From assembly GCF_034387475.1 (NCBI RefSeq), contig NZ_JAXCIL010000001.1, positions 2,604,001 through 2,668,000 of the forward strand: DNA of 64,000 nt, in the 5' to 3' direction. Positions 8,637 through 16,702 of the stretch are shown one piece after another (positions within the stretch are counted from its first letter, which is position 1; each line of letters begins with the position of its first letter). Source of the stretch: Pseudomonas sp. Teo4 (GTDB lineage Bacteria > Pseudomonadota > Gammaproteobacteria > Pseudomonadales > Pseudomonadaceae). The notes under the pieces are model-generated. The model worked only from the letters and a program-made list of their open reading frames with translations, was not told where the DNA came from and did no database searches. Made by a program: the position numbers and the translations under genes.

Positions 8637-9623
8637 ATGCAAGACTTACTGATGATCGATGGCTTGCAGTACTCCAACTGGAGCCCGGAAATCTTCCAGC
8701 AGATGCAGGCTGGGGGCCTGAGCGCGGTGCACGCCACCATCGCCTACCACGAGAACGCCCGCGAGACCCTCTCGCGTCTCGGCGAATGGAACCGCCGCTT
8801 CGAGACCTGGCCGCAGTTTATCCGTCCGGTGCGTTCGGCCAGCGATATCCGCCTGGCCCAGGAAGAAGGCCGGGTGGGGATTTTCTTCGGTTTCCAGAAC
8901 TGCTCGCCGATCGAAGATGACATCGCCCTGGTGGAAGTGTTCCGCCAGCTGGGTGTGTTCGTCATGCAGCTCACCTATAACAACCAGAGCCTGCTGGCCA
9001 GCGGTTGCTACGAACAGGAAGACAATGGCATCAGCCGTTTCGGCCGTCAGGTGATTGCCGAGATGAACCGGGTGGGCATGCTCATCGACATGTCCCACAG
9101 CGCCGAGCGCAGCACCCTGGAAGCCATCGAGCTGTCCACACGGCCGGTGATCGTTTCGCACGCCAACCCGTCGAGTTTCCATGCCGCCAAGCGCAACAAG
9201 TCCGACGCGGTGCTGCGTGGCATCGCCGAGTCCGGCGGGCTGCTGGGTTTCAGCACCTACCCCTTCCACCTCAAAGGGGCCTCGGAGTGCAGCCTGGAGA
9301 GCTTCTGCGACATGGTCGCGCGCACTGCCGACCTGATGGGCGTCGAACACATCGGCATCGGCACCGACCTGTGCCAGGCGCAGCCGCTGTCGGTACTGGA
9401 GTGGATGCGCAACGGCCGCTGGAGCAAAGACAAAGACTATGGCGAAGGCAGCAAGGACAACGCCAACTGGCCGGCACCGCTGCAGTGGTTCCGCGACAGC
9501 CGCGACTTCCCCAACATCGCCCAGGGCCTGCGCGCTCGCGGCTTTGCCGAAGACGATGTACGCAAGATCATGGGACTGAACTGGTTGCGCCTGCTGGAGA
9601 CCGCCACCCCGGCGCAGGCCTGA
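8637..9623 (+). CDS. membrane dipeptidase-like protein (peptidase family M19)
   Basis: 328 residues from the ATG at 8637, preceded by AAGGAG. The M19 features are present: IDGLQYSNW near the N-terminus in place of the usual HxD, VGIFFGFQNCSPIEDD (metal-bridging Glu region), VGMLIDMSHSAERSTLEAIE and PVIVSHANPSSFHAAKRN (metal-binding histidines), and HIGIGTDLCQ (Asp). The N-terminal HxD zinc motif is not evident (IDGLQY), so metal binding may differ from renal dipeptidase. M19 homologues occur in quaternary-amine clusters of pseudomonads, where they may cleave an N-acyl or peptide-like bond. Substrate unknown. Confidence 0.85.
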   Translation: MQDLLMIDGLQYSNWSPEIFQQMQAGGLSAVHATIAYHENARETLSRLGEWNRRFETWPQFIRPVRSASDIRLAQEEGRVGIFFGFQNCSPIEDDIALVEVFRQLGVFVMQLTYNNQSLLASGCYEQEDNGISRFGRQVIAEMNRVGMLIDMSHSAERSTLEAIELSTRPVIVSHANPSSFHAAKRNKSDAVLRGIAESGGLLGFSTYPFHLKGASECSLESFCDMVARTADLMGVEHIGIGTDLCQAQPLSVLEWMRNGRWSKDKDYGEGSKDNANWPAPLQWFRDSRDFPNIAQGLRARGFAEDDVRKIMGLNWLRLLETATPAQA

Positions 9624-9680
9624 CACTTTCCTGCACGGACAGCATGAACAATAACAACAATCGCAGGTTCCGGAGGCTTC

Positions 9681-11231
9681 ATGAAAAACCCAACCACCCT
9701 GCAGGCTGAAGGCCAGGCCATGGGCCTGCCGCTGGCGCGGGACATCGACTGGCCGCTGTTCGTGATCAGCGGCGGTTTCCTCGGCGCGTTCCTGGTTGCC
9801 GCCCTGGTCGACATCGACGCGGTGTCGGCGCTGGTCAACACCCTGTTCGCCTGGTCAACCAAGGCCTTTGGCCTGTACTGGCAAGTCCTGATGCTGGCGA
9901 CCTTCGTGGTGAGCCTGGCCATCGGTTTCTCGAAATGCGGCCGGGTGCGCCTCGGCGGCGTGACGCAGCGCCCGGACATCAGCACCTTCAACTGGATCGC
10001 GGTGATCATGTGCGCGCTGCTGGCCGGGGGTGGTGCCTTCTGGGCCGCCGCCGAGCCCTTGATGCACTTCGCCAGCCCACCGCCGTTCTTCGCCGGCGTG
10101 CAGCCACACAGCGAAGCCGCAGCCACCGCAGCCCTGGCGCAGTCCTTCGTGCACTGGGGGTTCCTGGCCTGGGCGGTGCTCGGCAGCCTGTTGGCCATCG
10201 TGCTGATGCACCTGCACTACGACAAGGGCCTGCCCCTGGCCCCGCGTACTCTGCTCTACCCGCTGTTCGGTGAACGCGCCCTCAAGGGGCCGATCGGCAC
10301 CCTGGCCGACGCCACCTCGATCATCGCGGTGGTCGCCGGCACCATCGGCCCGATCGGTTTCCTCGGCCTGCAGATCAGCAGCGCCCTGCATGCGGTATGG
10401 GGCCTGCCCAACGACCTGGTCACCCAGTCGCTGACCATCGTCCTGGTCACCCTGATGTACACCGTCTCCTGCCTGGTGGGCCTCAAGGGCATCCGCTTCG
10501 TTAGCGAGATCAACGTCTGGCTGATGCTTGGCCTGGCACTGTTCATGGTGGTGTTCGGGCCGACCCTGTTCATTCTCGGCGGCTTCCCGTCGGCCTTCGC
10601 CCTGCATGTGGAGCACTTCATCCCGCTGGCGATGTTCCGCGCCGACCCCAAGTGGCTGGACTGGTGGACGGTGTTCTACTGGGGCTGGTTCATCGGCTAT
10701 GCGCCCATGGTCGCGCTGTATGTCGCCCGCATCTCGCGTGGCCGCACCATTCGCGAGATCATCATGACGCTGTCGATCATCGCGCCGCTGGTGACCATGT
10801 TCTGGTTCACCGTGGTCGGTGGTACCGGAATCGGCCTTGAGCTGCAAACGCCCGGCATCGTCACCGCCCATGGCGCCCAGCCGGAAGACCTGCTGCTGGG
10901 TGTGACGCAGAACCTGCCGCTGGGCGGCCTGATCAGCGCGCTGTTCCTGTTCCTGAGTTTCATCTCGGTGGCCACCAACGGCGATGCCATGGCCTTCACC
11001 GTGGCGCTGGCGATGTCCAGCAGCGACAAACCGAAAAAATGGCTGTGCGGCTTCTGGGCCATCGGCATGGGCCTGGCGGCGGTGGTGCTGATCACCATCG
11101 GTGCGGGCGGTGTGACGGCCCTGCAGTCCTTCATTGTCATCACCGCGGTGCCGGTGTCGCTGGTGATACTGCCGGCGTTGTGGGATGCGGTGCGCATCGC
11201 CCGGCACATGGCCCGCGAACAAGGCGTCTGA
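9681..11231 (+). CDS. BCCT-family betaine/carnitine/choline-type transporter
   Basis: 516 residues, 12 membrane segments, close to the usual BCCT length. BCCT hallmarks are MCALLAGGGAFWAAAEPLMH (TM3-4 region), the HWGFLAWAVLG segment, and the WTVFYWGWFIGYAPMVALYVARISRGR block (about residues 325-355), which corresponds to the family signature around TM8 with its conserved tryptophans. It imports trimethylammonium or related zwitterions at the inner membrane. It lacks a long C-terminal osmosensing tail, so a nutritional role is more likely than osmoprotection. Preceded by GGAGG seven bases before the ATG. Confidence 0.9.
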   Translation: MKNPTTLQAEGQAMGLPLARDIDWPLFVISGGFLGAFLVAALVDIDAVSALVNTLFAWSTKAFGLYWQVLMLATFVVSLAIGFSKCGRVRLGGVTQRPDISTFNWIAVIMCALLAGGGAFWAAAEPLMHFASPPPFFAGVQPHSEAAATAALAQSFVHWGFLAWAVLGSLLAIVLMHLHYDKGLPLAPRTLLYPLFGERALKGPIGTLADATSIIAVVAGTIGPIGFLGLQISSALHAVWGLPNDLVTQSLTIVLVTLMYTVSCLVGLKGIRFVSEINVWLMLGLALFMVVFGPTLFILGGFPSAFALHVEHFIPLAMFRADPKWLDWWTVFYWGWFIGYAPMVALYVARISRGRTIREIIMTLSIIAPLVTMFWFTVVGGTGIGLELQTPGIVTAHGAQPEDLLLGVTQNLPLGGLISALFLFLSFISVATNGDAMAFTVALAMSSSDKPKKWLCGFWAIGMGLAAVVLITIGAGGVTALQSFIVITAVPVSLVILPALWDAVRIARHMAREQGV

Positions 11232-11257
11232 ACAACATGCATCCAGGTATAACAACA

Positions 11258-12952
11258 ATGTCCGACACCGTGCCTGCAACGCCTGCGTTGCGCCCTGCCT
11301 GCCAGGTCATGGACCTGGCCCGGCTGGGCAGCCACTTCCAGAGCCCGCTGAGCTTCGTGCGCAGCAGCATGCGGCGGATGATGAACCAGCGCTGGCAGAT
11401 CCAGCGCAGCCGCTTCGACCTCGATGGCGAGGGCTTCGGCACCGCCATCTACCGCATCGACACGCCGAATGCCCATTACCACTGCGTGATCTTCTCGGCC
11501 TACCTGCCGCCGGAAAAACGCAGTGACCGGGTCATCGCCGACCAGTGGGACGTGACGTTCGTGCTGGTCGCCGGTGATGTCGACGCGGCGCAGCTGGCCG
11601 ACCTGCAGCGCAACGTGCCGCTGCAAGAGGCCGGCCGCTTCGATGCCCGCGTGCTGGTGCTGTCCCGGGCCAATCGCAGCCTGCGCAACTTCGACCGGTT
11701 TCTGGCCGCTTTGGCCGAAGGCAACCAGCCAGACCCGCACCAGCTGGCCGAGGTGGGCTACCTGTATCGCACCACCGCCGTCTATGGCAACGGCAAGTTT
11801 GGCATCGCCGATTTCGGCTGCCTGCAGGGCAACGATGATTTCAGCCAGCCGTTCAGCGCGCAGATGTTCACCGTGTACCTGCTGCGGCACTTCAGTATCG
11901 AGCAGATCGAGCACATGGCCCATGCCCTTGCCCCACAACGGGCAGTGAAGCTGGCCCCGGCGCTGCAACGCTACCTGGGGGTCGGCAACGCCACCGGGTT
12001 GGGCATGGCGCCGTTTCTGATCAATCACCCGCAACTGGTGGAGCGCTGGGTCAGCACCCGGGAAACCGCCCTGGCCCTGGCCTTGGCGCAACCGGCCGAA
12101 CCCACGCGCCTGGCCCGCCTTCATACCTTGCTGGCACGCGCCCGCCAGCACCTGAGCCAAAGCCAGACCGAAGACCAACGTCAGCATGACCAGAACCAGC
12201 AGACGCTGGCTGAAATGGACGCCCTGGCGGCCTGGCTGGAAGGCCAGCCCTGCCGGGTTAACCTCTGGCAGACCCTGTTTGCCTGGAGCGAGACGCACGC
12301 TGGCGTGGGCTGCCAGGAATTACTGGCGAGCGTGCTGCTGGAGCTGTATCCCGAACACGTCACACCGCTGGCCGAGCAGATGGGGGTGGTCGAAAGCTGG
12401 CACCTGGACGCACAGATGCCGTTGACGCAATTGCGTGAACTGATCGAGCACCAGTATGACTGGGCGCTGGCCCATGACTTCAGCGATGTGCAGGCCGAGC
12501 ACTTCTTCTGGTATCGCTCGGCCGAAAAGGAAGAACCCCGCCTGGGCATGCGTGCCGAGGAACCGGGCGCCGAAAAGGAGATGCAACTGGGTATCGCCCG
12601 CAACATTCAACGTTGCCATGCTGCCGTGCTTGCGCACCTGCGCCTGCAGCCACAGGCCTTGACCGCGCACTTCTTGATTGCGCAGCCGGCGCTCAAAGGC
12701 ACGGTACGCCGCCTGCAAGGCATGGCGCTGTCCCACTACGGCGAGATCCGCGCCAACCTGCTGGCCCACGACATGCTGCCGATCCACCTGCTGCGCTGCA
12801 AACTGGCGTTCTTCGGCGCCGGCAAGTTCGACCCCAAATCCAGCCGCTGGGTACGCATCACGCTGTTCCAGGGGGCTCCACTGGTCAGCGACATAGGTCA
12901 GCCGTTCGCGGATGACTGGAACTTTGCGGTCATGCCGACGGGAGATCAATGA
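11258..12952 (+). CDS. uncharacterised protein of the BCCT/DUF3726 operon
   Basis: 564 residues from the ATG at 11258 (AGGT upstream); an ATG at 11237 would add seven. I do not recognise a family. There is no signal peptide or membrane segment, so it is predicted cytoplasmic. The N-terminal third contains a basic region (SSMRRMMNQRWQIQRSRFDL) and mixed alpha/beta sequence; the middle (about 285-330) is Gln/Glu-rich and probably coiled coil; the C-terminal part has KGTVRRLQGMALSHYGEIR. It overlaps the DUF3726 gene by 4 bp and follows the BCCT gene by 26 bp, so it belongs to the operon. It could be an enzyme subunit or a regulatory partner of the DUF3726 protein. Confidence 0.8.
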   Translation: MSDTVPATPALRPACQVMDLARLGSHFQSPLSFVRSSMRRMMNQRWQIQRSRFDLDGEGFGTAIYRIDTPNAHYHCVIFSAYLPPEKRSDRVIADQWDVTFVLVAGDVDAAQLADLQRNVPLQEAGRFDARVLVLSRANRSLRNFDRFLAALAEGNQPDPHQLAEVGYLYRTTAVYGNGKFGIADFGCLQGNDDFSQPFSAQMFTVYLLRHFSIEQIEHMAHALAPQRAVKLAPALQRYLGVGNATGLGMAPFLINHPQLVERWVSTRETALALALAQPAEPTRLARLHTLLARARQHLSQSQTEDQRQHDQNQQTLAEMDALAAWLEGQPCRVNLWQTLFAWSETHAGVGCQELLASVLLELYPEHVTPLAEQMGVVESWHLDAQMPLTQLRELIEHQYDWALAHDFSDVQAEHFFWYRSAEKEEPRLGMRAEEPGAEKEMQLGIARNIQRCHAAVLAHLRLQPQALTAHFLIAQPALKGTVRRLQGMALSHYGEIRANLLAHDMLPIHLLRCKLAFFGAGKFDPKSSRWVRITLFQGAPLVSDIGQPFADDWNFAVMPTGDQ

Positions 12953-13656
12953 CCATGCGCATCTCGCTCAACGAAATTCAGGTGATGTGTCGCAAGGCCT
13001 TCGAAGGCATGGGCTTTGCCGCTGGCGACTGCGAGGATGCCGCCGAGCTGGTGGGCTGGTTGCAACTGCAAGGGCTCGATGGCATCGGCACCCTGGAGAA
13101 GGCGCTGGACTACCTGCAGCGCGAAGCGGATCAGTCCTTCAGCCTGAGCTACGAGGATGACAGCCTGCTGGTGATCGACGCCAACGGCCAAAGCGTGTTG
13201 CGCTGCGCCGCCACCGCGGTGGAACTGGCGCTGGCCAAGGCCCTGCAAAGTGGGCAGGCGCTACTGCGGATCCGCCATTGCCACAACCGCGTGTTGTTGC
13301 TGGGCCAACTGAGCCGTGCCGCCGAGCTGGGCCTGGATGTCCAGGCCCACTGGGGCGATGCCCGCCTGCGCCACATCGCCACCTTCAACGCGGGTGCCAA
13401 CCGCCCCACGCTGCATTGCGAAGAACAACCCTGCACTGACGACGCCGTCGAGCAAGGCATCAGCGTGTCGTTCAGCCGCCCGGCCCGGTGCGTCAGCACG
13501 ACGTCGCCTGCCAATGCCCAGGCCACGCTGGCCGAGGGTTTCACCATCAGCGAGCAGACCTGGCAACGGCTCAAGCAGCTGGCCGACAACATCCTGGTCG
13601 AAAGCACCGATGCCTCCCGCCGCCATGGCGCCGGTGCCGGCAACGACGCCGACTGA
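12949..13656 (+). CDS. DUF3726-family protein
   Basis: 235 residues. The opening (M-RISLNEIQVMCRKAFEGMG, then GDCEDAAELVGWLQLQGLDG) is what I recall of the DUF3726 family, whose function is not established. The sequence is soluble and acidic. A short LLRIRHCHNRVLLLGQLSRAA block in the middle contains several histidines and one cysteine. Translationally coupled to the gene before it (ATGA) with GGAGA upstream. An in-frame ATG at 12955 is an equally good start. Its fixed place between the 564-residue protein and RidA suggests a joint step in the same pathway. Confidence 0.75.
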   Translation: MTMRISLNEIQVMCRKAFEGMGFAAGDCEDAAELVGWLQLQGLDGIGTLEKALDYLQREADQSFSLSYEDDSLLVIDANGQSVLRCAATAVELALAKALQSGQALLRIRHCHNRVLLLGQLSRAAELGLDVQAHWGDARLRHIATFNAGANRPTLHCEEQPCTDDAVEQGISVSFSRPARCVSTTSPANAQATLAEGFTISEQTWQRLKQLADNILVESTDASRRHGAGAGNDAD

Positions 13657-13684
13657 CCCGCCCCGCTTACTCAGGAACCCACTC

Positions 13685-14074
13685 ATGAAGTACGCCATCA
13701 AGACCGAGCTGTTCGCCTCCAAGGCCCCGCTGGAATGGGCCGTCGTCGGCAACGGCACGCTCTACACCGCACAGATTCCCATCGACGCCCAGGGCCAGGT
13801 GGTGCCCGGTGGCATCGAGGCCCAGACACGCCAGACCCTGGACAACCTGTGCCATACCCTGCAAGCCGCAGGCAGTTCGCTGGATGCCGTGACCCAGGTG
13901 CTGATCTATGTAACCGACCGTAGCTACCTGGCGGCGGTCAATGCCGTCTATGCCGAGTATTTCCAGGCGCCCTACCCCAACCGCGCGGCCGTCGTGGTCG
14001 CCGGGCTGGCCCGGGAAGAGATGCTGGTGGAGCTGGTGGTCTACGCCTGCATTCCGTTGAGCGAACCCAGTTGA
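13685..14074 (+). CDS. RidA-family protein (YjgF/YER057c/UK114)
   Basis: 129 residues, normal for the family. The arginine that binds the substrate carboxylate in RidA is kept (NRAAVVVAGLAREEMLVELV, about residue 99), and GGIEAQTRQTLDNL matches the conserved QT...N region. RidA proteins hydrolyse reactive enamines or imines, or act as related small-molecule deaminases. Last gene of the operon. Its presence suggests that an imine or enamine intermediate arises during breakdown of the imported amine. Contrast with the RidA at 53097, which lacks this arginine. Confidence 0.88.
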   Translation: MKYAIKTELFASKAPLEWAVVGNGTLYTAQIPIDAQGQVVPGGIEAQTRQTLDNLCHTLQAAGSSLDAVTQVLIYVTDRSYLAAVNAVYAEYFQAPYPNRAAVVVAGLAREEMLVELVVYACIPLSEPS

Positions 14075-14318
14075 TCAGCGCGACCTAGGTGCTCATGGCC
14101 GCCGTGCTGCAAAACTCAAAGGCATGTGCGGCACATGTGTGCTGAGCAGGCGTGGTGAATCAATCGACAGCGGACACATATGCCAATTGAGCATAAAGAA
14201 CTAAATTAAAATTAATTATCGTGCTTATGCACAGTGTCAATTTAGGCACTCCGGTAAGGCTCGTTATGCTTTTCAGGCATATCCAAACGCCTGATTTTGA
14301 GCTGTAAGGAGTTCTCGA
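14075..14318. promoter_or_regulatory. AT-rich intergenic region upstream of katB
   Basis: 244 bp between ridA and katB. The stretch around 14190-14225 is strongly AT-rich (ACTAAATTAAAATTAATTATC) and probably holds the katB promoter. AAGGAG at 14306-14311 is a good Shine-Dalgarno seven bases before the ATG. I looked for an OxyR-type ATAG/CTAT array and did not find a convincing one. No terminator hairpin for the upstream operon was identified. Confidence 0.4.
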
Positions 14319-15860
14319 ATGGTCCCTGTTCTACGCTTTTTCCAACCTGGCCGCCTGCTGGTTGCAGCCACCCTCGCCACCAGCGTGCTGTCGATGTCCG
14401 TCCACGCGGCGACGCTGACCCGCGACAGCGGTGCTCCGGTGGGTGACAACCAGAACTCGCAGACTGCAGGCCCCAACGGCGCGGTGCTGCTGCAAGACGC
14501 CAACCTGCTGCAAAAGCTCCAGCGCTTCGACCGCGAACGCATTCCAGAGCGCGTGGTACACGCCCGTGGCACCGGGGCACATGGTGAGTTCACCGCCAGC
14601 GCCGACATCAGCGACCTGAGCATCGCCAAAGTCTTCCGCCAGGGTGAAAAGACCCCCGTCTTCGTCCGATTCTCTTCCGTGGTTCACGGCACCCACTCGC
14701 CGGAAACCCTGCGCGACCCGCGTGGCTTTGCCACCAAGTTCTACACCGCAGAAGGCAACTGGGACCTGGTTGGCAACAACTTCCCGACCTTCTTCATTCG
14801 CGACGCCATCAAGTTCCCGGACATGGTCCACGCCTTCAAGCCGGACCCGCGCACCAACCTCGATGACGACTCCCGTCGCTTCGACTTCTTCTCCCATGTG
14901 CCAGAAGCCACCCGCACCCTGACCCTGCTGTACTCCAACGAGGGCACACCGGCCAGCTACCGCGAAATGGATGGCAACAGCGTGCATGCCTACAAGCTTG
15001 TCAACAGCCAGGGCGAAGTGCACTACGTGAAGTTCCACTGGAAGAGCCTGCAAGGTCAGAAGAACCTCGACCCGAAAGAAGTCGAAAAGATTCAGGGCCG
15101 CGACTACAGCCACATGACCAACGACCTGGTCAGCGCAATCAACAAAGGCCAGTTCCCCAAGTGGGACCTGTACATTCAGGTGCTCAAACCTGAAGACCTG
15201 GCCAAGTTCGACTTCGACCCGCTGGATGCCACCAAGATCTGGCCGAACGTACCCGAGCGCAAGATCGGTCAGATGGTGCTGAACCGCAATGTCGGCAACT
15301 TCTTCCAGGAAACCGAGCAGGTGGCGATGGCGCCGTCGAATCTGGTGCCTGGCATCGAGCCTTCCGAGGACCGCCTGCTGCAAGGCCGCCTGTTTGCCTA
15401 TGCCGACACCCAGATGTACCGCATCGGCGTCAACGGCCTGAGCCTGCCGGTCAACCAGCCACGCATCCCGGTGAACAACATCAACCAGGACGGCCAAGCC
15501 AACGCCGGTCATGCAACCAGCGGTGTGAACTACCAGCCAAGCCGCCTGCAACCGCGTGAAGAGCAAGCCAGCGCCCGCTACGTTTCCACCCCGCTGGTCG
15601 GCAGCACCCAGCAGGTGAAGATCCAGCGTGAGCAGAACTTCAAGCAGACCGGCGAACTGTTCCGCTCCTACAGCAGGAAGGAACAGACCGACCTGATCAA
15701 CAGCCTGGGTGAATCGCTGGCCGTTACTGATGAAGAGAGCCGCTACATCATGCTGTCTTTCTTCTACAAGGCCGATAGCGACTATGGCACCGGCTTGGCC
15801 AAAGTGGCCAAGGCAGACCTCAAACGCGTTCAACAGCTGGCAGCCAAGCTGCAGGACTGA
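14319..15860 (+). CDS. katB: periplasmic monofunctional catalase KatB
   Basis: 513 residues, the length of P. aeruginosa KatB. A signal peptide ends near VHA (residue 31). Active-site features: catalytic His in RVVHARGTGAHG, catalytic Asn in LVGNNFPTFFIRDAIKFPDM, and the proximal haem Tyr in GRLFAYADTQMYRIG. It converts hydrogen peroxide to water and oxygen; in pseudomonads KatB is peroxide-inducible. A gene for an ankyrin protein follows, as in the known katB-ankB pair. A clade-III-like small-subunit catalase is therefore the best call. Confidence 0.95.
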   Translation: MVPVLRFFQPGRLLVAATLATSVLSMSVHAATLTRDSGAPVGDNQNSQTAGPNGAVLLQDANLLQKLQRFDRERIPERVVHARGTGAHGEFTASADISDLSIAKVFRQGEKTPVFVRFSSVVHGTHSPETLRDPRGFATKFYTAEGNWDLVGNNFPTFFIRDAIKFPDMVHAFKPDPRTNLDDDSRRFDFFSHVPEATRTLTLLYSNEGTPASYREMDGNSVHAYKLVNSQGEVHYVKFHWKSLQGQKNLDPKEVEKIQGRDYSHMTNDLVSAINKGQFPKWDLYIQVLKPEDLAKFDFDPLDATKIWPNVPERKIGQMVLNRNVGNFFQETEQVAMAPSNLVPGIEPSEDRLLQGRLFAYADTQMYRIGVNGLSLPVNQPRIPVNNINQDGQANAGHATSGVNYQPSRLQPREEQASARYVSTPLVGSTQQVKIQREQNFKQTGELFRSYSRKEQTDLINSLGESLAVTDEESRYIMLSFFYKADSDYGTGLAKVAKADLKRVQQLAAKLQD

Positions 15861-15887
15861 TCGCATCAATTGAGCGGGCTTGAGGGC

Positions 15888-16053
15888 TAATGCCTGTCAG
15901 TTAAGGTAATTGGGCTGCTCTGCAGCCCATCGCAGGCTTCGCCAGCTCCCACAGATGAGATGCATGTTTCAAGAAGCGCACTCAATCCGTGGGAGCTGGC
16001 GAAGCCTGCGATGGACCGCAAAGCGGTCCCACTGACTTAACTGACAAGCATTA
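15888..16053. repeat. REP/BIME-type long inverted repeat between katB and ankB
   Basis: A long imperfect inverted repeat. The outer arms (CTAATGCCTGTCAGTTAAGG at left; the complement of a CTAATGCTTGTCAGTTAAGT at right) and the inner arms (ATCGCAGGCTTCGCCAGCTC extending to CCAC, and its complement) pair over about 65 nt each. The central spacer is about 35 nt. The inner arm is the REP core that recurs at 41831-42211. Inside each arm is a minor hairpin (GGGCTGC..GCAGCCC; GGACCGC..GCGGTCC). Confidence 0.85.
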
Positions 16054-16094
16054 GGTTTGGGGGCCCGCTTTTCATTCGAATTGAGGTAATCGCC

Positions 16095-16655
16095 ATGTAC
16101 AAATGGCTGTTCGCGGCCTTCATCGGCCTGCCAAGCCTAGCGGCCCTGGCAGTGGAACCGCAGCCGCTGCAAGTACAGCAAAGTGACGTCGAGCATCGCT
16201 TGCGCGACTATTTTTTCGACGCGTCGCGCCGGGGTGATCAGGCGATGCTCAACGAATTCATCCAGGCGGGCTACCCACTGGATACCCGCGATGAAAAGGG
16301 CTACACCGGCCTGATCCTGGCGGCCTATCACGGCCAGCGCGACGCGGTTGAACAATTGCTGGCAGCAGGCGCGGACGCTTGCGCCCAGGACCGTCGGGGC
16401 AACACCGCACTGATGGGGGCGATATTCAAAGGCGAGCTGCAGATTGCCCGGCGCCTGCTCGATGCCAAGTGCAACCCTGACCAGCGCAATGCCTCAGGGC
16501 AGACCGCCGCCATGTATGCGGCCCTGTTCCAGCGCACGGCATTGCTGGACACCCTGAAGGCACAGGGCGCAGACCTTGAGGCCAAAGACGCCATGGGCAA
16601 CAGCGTGCAAAGCCTTCGCCAAGGTGAAGTCATCGGTACGGCGGCGCCCCACTGA
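16095..16655 (+). CDS. ankB: ankyrin-repeat protein AnkB
   Basis: 186 residues. A signal peptide (KWLFAAFIGLPSLAALAVEP) directs export. Four ankyrin units follow from about residue 40: DEKGYTGLILAAYHGQRDAV, DRRGNTALMGAIFKGELQIA, NASGQTAAMYAALFQRTALL and a degenerate last one (KDAMGNSVQSL). In P. aeruginosa the equivalent protein sits next to KatB and is needed for full catalase activity, which gives the role by analogy. A REP element lies between the two genes here, so read-through or a separate promoter is needed. Confidence 0.9.
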   Translation: MYKWLFAAFIGLPSLAALAVEPQPLQVQQSDVEHRLRDYFFDASRRGDQAMLNEFIQAGYPLDTRDEKGYTGLILAAYHGQRDAVEQLLAAGADACAQDRRGNTALMGAIFKGELQIARRLLDAKCNPDQRNASGQTAAMYAALFQRTALLDTLKAQGADLEAKDAMGNSVQSLRQGEVIGTAAPH

Positions 16656-16674
16656 CAGGCGTATGTGGGGCGCC
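16643..16674. terminator. hairpin at the convergent ankB / FAH-hydrolase junction
   Basis: A 10-bp perfect stem GGCGCCCCAC / GTGGGGCGCC with a 12-nt loop overlaps the ankB stop codon and sits before the stop of the minus-strand hydrolase gene. No T-run follows on either strand, so it may mark 3' ends rather than act as a classic intrinsic terminator. Confidence 0.5.
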
Positions 16675-16702
16675 ATGCCCTCGTTGCAAACTTGCTTATG
16701 GA

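Noticed and set aside
14075..14318. OxyR binding site upstream of katB
   Set aside because: I looked for the spaced ATAG/CTAT pattern and found no convincing set, although peroxide induction is expected from the family.
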